Shown here: one piece after another, positions 13,631 to 18,619 of the stretch
Layout: each line of letters begins with the position of its first letter
Numbering within the stretch: position 1 is the stretch's first letter
Origin: Methanosarcinales archaeon
GTDB taxonomy: Archaea; Halobacteriota; Methanosarcinia; Methanotrichales; Methanotrichaceae
Length of the DNA stretch: 18,619 bases
Reading direction: 5' to 3'
Assembly: GCA_013415595.1 (NCBI GenBank)
Contig: JAAEEW010000084.1
Location: forward strand, 1 to 18,619
Made by a program: the position numbers and the translations under genes
The notes under the pieces: generated by a model
The model's input: only the letters and a program-made list of their open reading frames with translations
Databases searched by the model: none
What the model was told of the DNA's origin: nothing

Positions 13631-13660
13631 AATATTATATTTTACAAACAATACTTATAG
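13631..13660 (-). promoter_or_regulatory. TATA-like elements of the MFS transporter gene
   Basis: GTAAAATATAATATT (13645-13631) and CTATAAGTAT (13660-13651) on the minus strand. The second would give a leader of about 20 nt that contains the GGGAG ribosome site; the first would leave almost no leader. Confidence 0.5.
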
Positions 13661-13719
13661 TAAATAAATTGCCGATACTCTCCTCAGGGGAATCAATCAG
13701 AATTTCTCCCATCCCTCCG

Positions 13720-13759
13720 CCATCGACGGATAATCCTCAACGGATTATTCGACGAATGG
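13720..13759. repeat. Imperfect 17-18-bp inverted repeat with 5-nt loop
   Basis: The left arm 13720-13736 and right arm 13742-13759 pair over about 15 positions: CCAT, CG and CG interrupted by mismatches and a one-base bulge, then a perfect ATAATCC/GGATTAT next to the TCAAC loop. It sits mid-spacer, away from both promoters. It could be a dimer-binding operator or part of an untranslated RNA. Confidence 0.5.
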
Positions 13760-13947
13760 CTCTATTTCTGTTTATCCTATATTTAAAATTGGCGGCAATT
13801 AGCTCAATTATACATTAGGATATTGTGCCAATAATTTACTTATAAAAAATAATAAATTAAAATTCTAGTGCTGTAGACATCGATGAGGCAACAATCTCAA
13901 GTGGCAATGACATTATATCATACCCCATCAATATAGAAGAATATACC

Positions 13948-13958
13948 AGTATATACAT
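13948..13958 (+). promoter_or_regulatory. TATA box of the gamma carbonic anhydrase gene
   Basis: AGTATATACAT, centred about 43 bp before ATG 13996. It predicts transcription start near 13980 and a leader of about 16 nt. Confidence 0.55.
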
Positions 13959-13995
13959 AATCTTTAATGGCAATCTCTTTTAAGCTGGATGTCCA

Positions 13996-14562
13996 ATGCA
14001 GTCTTTCGGTGAAAAGTGGATGCTCAAGAAGAGTCCCAAGACTTCCTGGAACTGTGAAGAGTGTAGCCCCGTGATCTCTCCTTCCGCCTATGTGGACGAC
14101 GGGGCTAGGGTGATAGGAGACGTTCGCATTGGGGAGAGCGTGTACGTGGCCCCCGGCGCGTCTTTGAGGGCTGACGAGGCCACGCCCATAATCATCGGCG
14201 ACAAGTGCAACATTCAGGACGGCGCGATCTTTCATGGCCTGAAGGGCAGCTCCATTGAGCTTGGAAGAAAGATCAGCATCGCCCACGGGGCGGTTATTCA
14301 CGGCCCGCTGCGAATCGGCGACGAGAGCTTCGTGGGCTTCAACTCCGTGGTCCATGCCTCGGTGCTGGGAAAGAAGTGCTTCGTGGGCCACGGGGCCCTG
14401 GTCATCGGCGTCACCCTCAAAGACGGCAGCTTCGTCCCCCACGGCGCGGTGATCGACACCCAGGATAAGGCGAACAGCCTGGGACCGGTGCCCGACCAGC
14501 TCAAGGGATTCAACGAGGAGGTAGTGGAGGTCAACTGCGAGTTCGCCGCAGGATATCGATAG
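13996..14562 (+). CDS. Gamma-class carbonic anhydrase, CamH-like
   Basis: 188 residues with left-handed beta-helix hexapeptide repeats (about 38-155). The metal ligands His80 (IFHG), His97 and His102 (AHGAVIHGP) are present, as are Arg58, Glu61 (SLRADEA) and Gln74 (NIQDG). These match Methanosarcina Cam Arg59, Glu62, Gln75, His81, His117 and His122. The ligand offset rises from 1 to 20 between the first and second His, so about 19 residues, the acidic loop with the proton-shuttle Glu84, are missing, as in CamH. No signal peptide is seen, so the enzyme is cytoplasmic. It interconverts CO2 and bicarbonate, useful to an acetate-using methanogen. A start at ATG 14020 (MLKKSPKTSWN) is also possible. 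The gene is divergent from an OFA-type carboxylate transporter. Confidence 0.92.
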   Translation: MQSFGEKWMLKKSPKTSWNCEECSPVISPSAYVDDGARVIGDVRIGESVYVAPGASLRADEATPIIIGDKCNIQDGAIFHGLKGSSIELGRKISIAHGAVIHGPLRIGDESFVGFNSVVHASVLGKKCFVGHGALVIGVTLKDGSFVPHGAVIDTQDKANSLGPVPDQLKGFNEEVVEVNCEFAAGYR

Positions 14563-14660
14563 CAATCGACGGCATTAGCTCCTGCAAAAAGGCGATCCGG
14601 CCAGCGGCAATCCTGCTGACGGCAGCATAAAAGCCAGTGGCCAGAGAAAGCCCTCCCGGC

Positions 14661-14729
14661 CTTTTTTTCCCGGTGTCTCTTTCCAGGCGACTTTTTCCCG
14701 GGGCACCTTTATCCGGGACTTTTGCCCGG
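14661..14729 (+). terminator. T-rich tract with repeated CTTTTYCCCGG words, probable terminator region
   Basis: CTTTTTTTCCCGG (14661), CTTTTTCCCGG (14691), CTTTATCCGG (14707) and CTTTTGCCCGG (14719) are four irregularly spaced T-run/CCGG words after the carbonic anhydrase gene. The first, with seven T residues, is the best termination candidate. The rest of 14563-14823 holds only the asd promoter. Confidence 0.4.
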
Positions 14730-14778
14730 CCGGGGATAGGCCTCCCATCATCTGAAATCGCCGGAAAGGCGGAGAAGA

Positions 14779-14798
14779 CATATATACATCTCCGGAGA
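14779..14798 (+). promoter_or_regulatory. asd promoter: TATA box with adjacent palindrome
   Basis: CATATATAC (14779-14787) is the TATA box, about 40 bp before ATG 14824. The perfect 10-bp palindrome TCTCCGGAGA (14789-14798) lies between it and the expected transcription start near 14808, a typical repressor position. AGGTGA at 14812-14817 is the ribosome site. Confidence 0.6.
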
Positions 14799-14823
14799 AG
14801 GCCCTCTGTTCAGGTGAATTTTG

Positions 14824-15852
14824 ATGGCCAAGATCAAAGCAGGCGTCCTAGGCGCCACCGGCGCTGTCGGGCAGCGATTCATAGAAGGTCTTAGCGACCA
14901 CCCGTGGTTTGAGTTGACCAGCCTCGCCGCTTCATCCCGGAGCGCGGGCAAGAAATACTGCGATGCCGCCAGATGGAGGCTGGAGACAGAGATGCCAAAG
15001 GACCTCGGCGATATGACCGTGGTCAACGTCGACCCCAGTGAAGTGGACGCAGACGTGGTCTTCTCCGCCCTTCCCTCCGACGAGGCCCAGAGGGTGGAGG
15101 CTGAGTTTGCTGCAGCCGGTTTTGTGGTTGCCAGCAACGCCGCCGCCAACAGGATGAAGCCGGATATCCCGCTCATGATACCGGAGTGCAACAAGGAGCA
15201 CCTCGATGCCATAAAGAAGCAGCAGGAGAACCGGGGATGGGACGGCTACATCGTGACCAATCCCAACTGCACCACCATTATGTTCACGCTCTCTTTAAAG
15301 CCCCTCATGAAGTTCGGAATTGAGTCGGTGCACATCGCCTCCATGCAGGCCGTCTCCGGCGCCGGATACGAGGGCGTCCCCTCCATGGCCATTCTGGGCA
15401 ACATCATACCCTACATCGGCGGCGAGGAGGAGAAGGTGGAGACCGAGCCCCAGAAGATCCTGGGCACCTTCGACGGAGAGAAGATCGTCAGCGCCGACTT
15501 CTCAGTAAGCGCTAGCTGCCACCGGGTTCCGGTCATGGACGGCCATACCGAGGCCATCTGGGTGACCATGAGAGACGACCCCAGCCCGGCGGAGGTTCGC
15601 GAGGCCTTCCTGAAGTTCGACCCGGGGCTGGGCGACCTGCCCACCGAGCCCAAGAAGCCCCTGATCGTGAGGGACGAGCCGGACCGGCCCCAGCCCAGGC
15701 TGGACCGCAACGCAGGAAGGGGAATGGCCATATCCGTGGGAAGGATAAGGTCCGGAATCCGCTACATCTGCATGGGCCACAACACCGTTCGCGGAGCGGC
15801 GGGAGCAAGCATTCTCAATGCTGAGCTCTTGCATCAGAAAGGTCTGCTCTGA
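14824..15852 (+). CDS. asd: Aspartate-semialdehyde dehydrogenase
   Basis: 342 residues from ATG 14824 (a TTG three bases earlier is too close to AGGTGA). The NADP-binding GATGAVGQRF is at 10-19. Catalytic Cys149 sits in NPNCTT and the acid/base His241 in SCHRVPVMDGH; VSGAGYEGVPSM lies between. The pattern is that of the archaeal/fungal type of the enzyme rather than the classical bacterial type. It reduces aspartyl phosphate to the semialdehyde for threonine, methionine and lysine synthesis. It is the first gene of a dense plus-strand run; its TGA stop is followed with no gap by the ATG of ahbD, in the same frame. Confidence 0.96.
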   Translation: MAKIKAGVLGATGAVGQRFIEGLSDHPWFELTSLAASSRSAGKKYCDAARWRLETEMPKDLGDMTVVNVDPSEVDADVVFSALPSDEAQRVEAEFAAAGFVVASNAAANRMKPDIPLMIPECNKEHLDAIKKQQENRGWDGYIVTNPNCTTIMFTLSLKPLMKFGIESVHIASMQAVSGAGYEGVPSMAILGNIIPYIGGEEEKVETEPQKILGTFDGEKIVSADFSVSASCHRVPVMDGHTEAIWVTMRDDPSPAEVREAFLKFDPGLGDLPTEPKKPLIVRDEPDRPQPRLDRNAGRGMAISVGRIRSGIRYICMGHNTVRGAAGASILNAELLHQKGLL

Positions 15853-16860
15853 ATGATAATTGCCTGGGAGGTCACCGGGGCCTGTAACCTGGCCTGCAGC
15901 TACTGCCGGGCCTCCGCCACCGGGCTTCCCGACCAGGGGGAGCTCTCCACAAAGGAGGCCCTGGCCTTCCTGGACCAGGTCTCCGTCCTGCAGCCCATGA
16001 TTATTCTGAGCGGCGGAGAGCCCCTTCTCCGTGGAGATATTTTCAGGCTGGCAAGCCACGCCGCCGCTTCGGGCATCCGGGTCTCCCTGGCCACCAACGG
16101 CACTTTTCTAACCCCGAAGATGGCAAAACGGATTTCTGCCTGCGGCATCGCCCGGGTGAGCGTGAGCCTGGATGGGGCCACGGCCGGAATCAACGACGCC
16201 ACCCGGGGAGAGGGGTCCTTCGATGCCGCCCTTCGGGGCATCTCCTGCCTGAAGGGCAAGGTGGGATTTCAGATCAACATGACCCTGACCAGGAGAAACG
16301 AGCATCAGGTCGCTCAGATGCTGGACCTGGCCGAGGAGCTGGGAGCAAAGGCCGTTCATTTCTTCTTTATGGTGCCTACAGGCAGGGGAAGAGACGAGGA
16401 GATGATCTCCCCACAGCGGCAGGAGGAGATCCTCTGCGCCATCTCCCGGGAGATGGCGGTTCGAGATCTGGAGATTCAGGTGACCTGCGCCCCTCAGATG
16501 GCCAGGATGCAGGCAGAGGATGAGCAGCTGCACAGGGGCCAGAGGGAGGAGAGGGACCGGGGCAGACGGAGAAGCGGAGGCTGCCTGGGCGGGATAGGCT
16601 TTGCCTTCGTCTCCCGATCGGGGGATGTCTACCCCTGCGGCTACCTTCCGGCGAAGGCGGGAAACATCAGAGAGCAGAGCTTCCAGGATATATGGGAGGA
16701 TTCGCCGGTCCTCAAGGCTTTGCGGGAGAGGGAGCTGAAGGGACGCTGCGGCGACTGCGGCTACCGCAAGATATGTGGAGGCTGCCGGGCCCGGGCCTAC
16801 GCCGCCACCGGGGACTTTCTGGAGTCGGACCCCCTGTGCACCTGGGGAGGCGGAAAATGA
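15853..16860 (+). CDS. ahbD: Radical SAM heme b synthase, AhbD-like
   Basis: 335 residues. Radical SAM cysteines C11, C15 and C18 (CNLACSYC) are followed by LSGGEPLLR (52-60), NGT and SVSLDGAT. The C-terminal SPASM-type region carries C244, C262, C299, C302, C308, C311 and C329 for extra Fe-S clusters. VPTGRGRDEE, TCAPQM, GGCLGGIGFAFVSRSGDVYP and CGGCRARAYAATGD are characteristic of AhbD, which oxidatively decarboxylates Fe-coproporphyrin III to heme b in the siroheme route. AhbC and NirJ are close relatives, but the VPTGRG and RARAYAATGD segments favour AhbD. The start is fixed because the asd stop is in frame directly upstream, so the usual N-terminal extension is short here. The last bases overlap the siroheme decarboxylase gene (ATGA). 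Confidence 0.88.
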   Translation: MIIAWEVTGACNLACSYCRASATGLPDQGELSTKEALAFLDQVSVLQPMIILSGGEPLLRGDIFRLASHAAASGIRVSLATNGTFLTPKMAKRISACGIARVSVSLDGATAGINDATRGEGSFDAALRGISCLKGKVGFQINMTLTRRNEHQVAQMLDLAEELGAKAVHFFFMVPTGRGRDEEMISPQRQEEILCAISREMAVRDLEIQVTCAPQMARMQAEDEQLHRGQREERDRGRRRSGGCLGGIGFAFVSRSGDVYPCGYLPAKAGNIREQSFQDIWEDSPVLKALRERELKGRCGDCGYRKICGGCRARAYAATGDFLESDPLCTWGGGK

Positions 16861-17315
16861 CCTGCACCGACGAGGTGGACCTGCAAATCCTGGCGGCCGT
16901 TCAGGAGTGCTTCCCCCTGGAGAGCAGGCCTTACCTCTGCCTGGCCAGGGAGATCGGCATCCCGGAAGAGGAGATCATGTCCAGAATCGATCGCCTGAAA
17001 TCCGAGGGGCTGATAAGAAGGATCGGCCCCATCTTGGACCTGCGCCGGCTGGGCAGAAGCGGGGTCCTGGTGGCTCTGAAGGTCCCGGAGGAGGAGGCCG
17101 ACGGGGTCAGCCTGCTGGTGAACCAGTTCGAGGAGATCTCCCACAACTATCTGAGGCCCAGCCCCTCCGGCTACAACATGTGGTTCACCATATCCGCCGG
17201 GGAAGATCGCATCCAGGAGATACTCTCGGAGATCAGGTCCCTGACGGGGAGGCCCCAGCTGGTCCTTCCCACCAGAAGGATATTCAAGATAGGAGTGAAA
17301 TTTGATATACTATGA
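16857..17315 (+). CDS. ahbA: Siroheme decarboxylase subunit, Lrp/AsnC-like (AhbA type)
   Basis: 152 residues from the ATG overlapping the ahbD stop. An N-terminal winged helix (DEVDLQILAAVQECFPLESR, then GIPEEEIMSRIDRLKSEGLI, RRIGPILDLRRLG) is followed by an AsnC-like ligand domain with SHNYLR (95-100) and YNMWFT (106-111). In Ahb proteins the equivalent His/Tyr region binds siroheme. It ends LPTRRIFKIGVKFDIL. AhbA and AhbB together decarboxylate siroheme to didecarboxysiroheme. RRIG, HNYLR and the FKIGV tail favour AhbA over AhbB. The partner is not in this window, nor is AhbC. Despite the Lrp-like fold it is most likely an enzyme, given its coupling to ahbD. A longer frame to 16692 overlaps ahbD and is discarded. 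Confidence 0.85.
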   Translation: MTCTDEVDLQILAAVQECFPLESRPYLCLAREIGIPEEEIMSRIDRLKSEGLIRRIGPILDLRRLGRSGVLVALKVPEEEADGVSLLVNQFEEISHNYLRPSPSGYNMWFTISAGEDRIQEILSEIRSLTGRPQLVLPTRRIFKIGVKFDIL

Positions 17316-17327
17316 TGGTAAACGCCA

Positions 17328-17654
17328 ATGGCAGCCAACGTGGGGCCATTTGCGGGCCATGAATTTACGGGATGTGGAAAAATGGGCAAGCCGGTTTTGA
17401 TGGATTTCTTTGCAGAATGGTGCGGTCCCTGCAGGATGCAGACCCCCATCATGCTTGAGCTGGAGGCTGAGTACGAGGACAGAGCGGAGATCAAGAAGAT
17501 CGACGTCGACAGGGAGAGCGAGCTGGCCAAGAAGTACAGCATCTTCGTGGTCCCCACCGTCGTCCTGGAGAAGGACGGAAAGGAGGTCAAGAGGTGGATG
17601 GGCGTGACCTCCAGGGAAGAGCTGGTCCAGGCCCTTGAAGACGCCCTGAAGTAG
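17328..17654 (+). CDS. Thioredoxin
   Basis: 108 residues. Canonical active site WCGPC at 31-35, DFFAEWCGPCRMQTP context, a central KKIDVDRES, the cis-proline in VVPTVV (P76), and a C-terminal helix SREELVQALEDALK. It is a full-length cytoplasmic thioredoxin that reduces protein disulfides. An extra cysteine lies before the domain (FTGCGK, C16). The gene begins 12 bp after the AhbA-type gene with only a weak ribosome site (GATGGT), so it is probably co-transcribed. An in-frame ATG at residue 19 (MGKPVLMDFF) is a shorter alternative. Confidence 0.94.
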   Translation: MAANVGPFAGHEFTGCGKMGKPVLMDFFAEWCGPCRMQTPIMLELEAEYEDRAEIKKIDVDRESELAKKYSIFVVPTVVLEKDGKEVKRWMGVTSREELVQALEDALK

Positions 17655-17682
17655 CACTTCCGGCGAGAAGGGGGGGTCAATA

Positions 17683-18619
17683 GTGGGCTGGAACGATCTG
17701 GGCATAGTGCCGCTACGCAGGCTGAACGGCCGGGGCAGGCCGGCGCCGCATCTGTCGCTGCAATTCGATTCTCATCTATTCTCCGTGGACACCAGCCGGA
17801 CCCCCAAGAGCGGCGTTCAGCCCCAGGCTTACCTGATAACCCATGCCCACAGCGATCATTACGGCAAGTCGGCCATGCTCTCGCCCCAGGCGGTGGCCTC
17901 CCGGGAGACGGCCAGGGCCCTGGAGATAAGGTACGGCAAACGGTTCATGGGCCGGACTTTCAACGTTGGAGATAAGATCGACGTGGCCGGGGTGGAGGTG
18001 AGCACCTACTCCACCAGGCACACCATCGGCTCCGCCGCCTTCGCCTGGGAGAACGAATCCGGCGTTACGACCCTGGTAACCGGGGACGTCAAGGACTACA
18101 AGCAGCTGCCCAAATGCGATCTCCTGGTGTCCGAGGGGACCTACGGCGACCCCTGGGACTCTTCCTGCACCTTCGACGACGACCTGACCGGCTTCTGGGA
18201 CGCCCTGCAGGCCGGCTCGGCCTTCGGAGCCTACGCCTTTGGCAAAGCCCAGCGGGCCGTATCCCTCATCCGGGGAATGGGATACAAGGGAGAGATCGGC
18301 ATGGACGAGCAGAGCCTGGCCCTGACCAGGGAGCTGATGCCCAGCGCCGGTCCGCTGGCAGACTTCCAGGAGGACGGGGCCGCCACCAGCGTGGTCACTC
18401 CCCCCACCCTTCACCGGGTGAAGAGCAACAACAAGTTCGTGCTCACCGGCATGATCTGCCGTTCCTACCCCAAGATCAGGCTCTCCGACCACATGGACTT
18501 CCGGGGTTTGATGCGCATGTTCGACCACGTCCAGCCCCAGTCCATAATAGCCTACCATCCGGAAGGCACCAGGACCAAGCTCCTGGCCCATTACCTGAGA
18601 CAGATGGGCAGAGAGGCTA
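17683..18619 (+). CDS. Beta-lactamase-fold exonuclease-like protein (COG1236 type), 3' end cut by window
   Basis: 312 codons are open from GTG 17683 to the right edge. GGGGGGT five bases before supports the GTG start. Metallo-beta-lactamase motifs: THAHSDHYGK (about 53-62), TRHTIGSAAF (residues 112-121) as the GHTxGS equivalent, TGDVKDYK (133-140) with the bridging Asp, and SEGTYGDP, then YAFGKAQRAVSLI and LSDHMDFRGLM, with YHPEGTRTKLL near the end. These match the COG1236 family (mRNA 3'-end-processing-factor-like and ligase-associated exonucleases). It probably acts on RNA or DNA ends in the cytoplasm, but the exact substrate is unknown. It lies 28 bp after thioredoxin on the same strand. 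A 271-codon antisense frame is a shadow. Confidence 0.85.
   Translation, partial: MGWNDLGIVPLRRLNGRGRPAPHLSLQFDSHLFSVDTSRTPKSGVQPQAYLITHAHSDHYGKSAMLSPQAVASRETARALEIRYGKRFMGRTFNVGDKIDVAGVEVSTYSTRHTIGSAAFAWENESGVTTLVTGDVKDYKQLPKCDLLVSEGTYGDPWDSSCTFDDDLTGFWDALQAGSAFGAYAFGKAQRAVSLIRGMGYKGEIGMDEQSLALTRELMPSAGPLADFQEDGAATSVVTPPTLHRVKSNNKFVLTGMICRSYPKIRLSDHMDFRGLMRMFDHVQPQSIIAYHPEGTRTKLLAHYLRQMGREA

Larger units (their letters stand above)
13612..13995. other. 384-bp AT-rich divergent intergenic region, MFS / gamma carbonic anhydrase
   Basis: This is the most AT-rich part of the window and has no credible gene; a 74-codon plus-strand frame at 13594-13818 starts inside the MFS gene and resembles nothing. 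It contains the MFS promoter (left), an imperfect hairpin (13720-13759), distant inverted words AATTGCCG (13667) / CGGCAATT (13793), an A/T inverted repeat TAATTTA (13832-13838) / TAAATTA (13853-13859), and the carbonic anhydrase promoter (13948-13958). Confidence 0.6.

Noticed and set aside
13594..13818. 74-codon plus-strand frame in the AT-rich spacer
   Set aside because: It starts antisense inside the MFS gene, has no ribosome site and no recognisable sequence; probably an AT-rich chance frame.
17776..18591. 271-codon minus-strand frame at the right end
   Set aside because: It is opposite the metallo-beta-lactamase gene, whose HAHSDH, TGDVKDYK and LSDH motifs are all in place.
1..18619. 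CRISPR arrays, transposases, tRNA and rRNA genes, riboswitches
   Set aside because: Looked for on both strands by eye; no regular 25-40-bp direct repeats with unique spacers, no transposase motifs, and no cloverleaf or T-loop signatures that I could support.

Overview
The window is a high-GC archaeal chromosome segment (roughly 60% G+C by eye). Archaeal identity rests on a small zinc ribosomal protein eL37, a Sm-like archaeal protein next to it, an MCT-1/Tma20-type PUA protein, an archaeal adenosine-specific kinase, and archaeal TATA boxes about 25-30 bp upstream of starts, several of which imply leaderless mRNAs. A cytoplasmic gamma carbonic anhydrase and the siroheme-to-heme enzyme AhbD suggest a cytochrome-containing methanogen. 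Methanothrix (Methanosaeta)-like Methanotrichales fits best, but this is inference from gene content only.

Layout, left to right. (1) 1-459: the 5' part of a CHAT-domain protein gene on the minus strand, cut by the window edge, divergent from a YjbQ/UPF0047 gene. (2) argS on the minus strand, convergent with the YjbQ gene. (3) A secreted, sequon-rich DUF4139 protein on the plus strand, followed by a 17-bp degenerate tandem repeat and a strong hairpin terminator. (4) A minus-strand block transcribed from 6977 down to 4642: adenosine-specific kinase, pyrC (translationally coupled), and an Hsp20 gene with its own promoter and a duplicated upstream element. (5) A plus-strand gene with a PhoU/TrkA_C arrangement repeated twice (COG3273-like). 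(6) A minus-strand pair of unknown membrane proteins that overlap by ATGA. (7) A divergent information/nucleotide locus: PUA protein (minus) against LSm - eL37 - purF (plus). (8) An OFA-family MFS transporter (minus) and a CamH-like gamma carbonic anhydrase (plus), separated by a strikingly AT-rich 384-bp intergenic region with several inverted repeats. (9) A tightly packed plus-strand run: asd, ahbD (starts directly after the asd stop), an AhbA-type siroheme decarboxylase (ATGA overlap), thioredoxin, and a beta-lactamase-fold exonuclease-like gene that runs off the right edge.

Most of the window is housekeeping: arginyl-tRNA, pyrimidine and purine synthesis, the aspartate pathway, heme, translation and protein folding. 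No CRISPR array, transposase, tRNA or rRNA gene was recognised. The points most worth following are the edge-truncated CHAT protein, the 17-bp repeat array, the duplicated element upstream of hsp20, and the transporter/carbonic-anhydrase pair with its structured AT-rich spacer. I did not find a convincing wholly new system.
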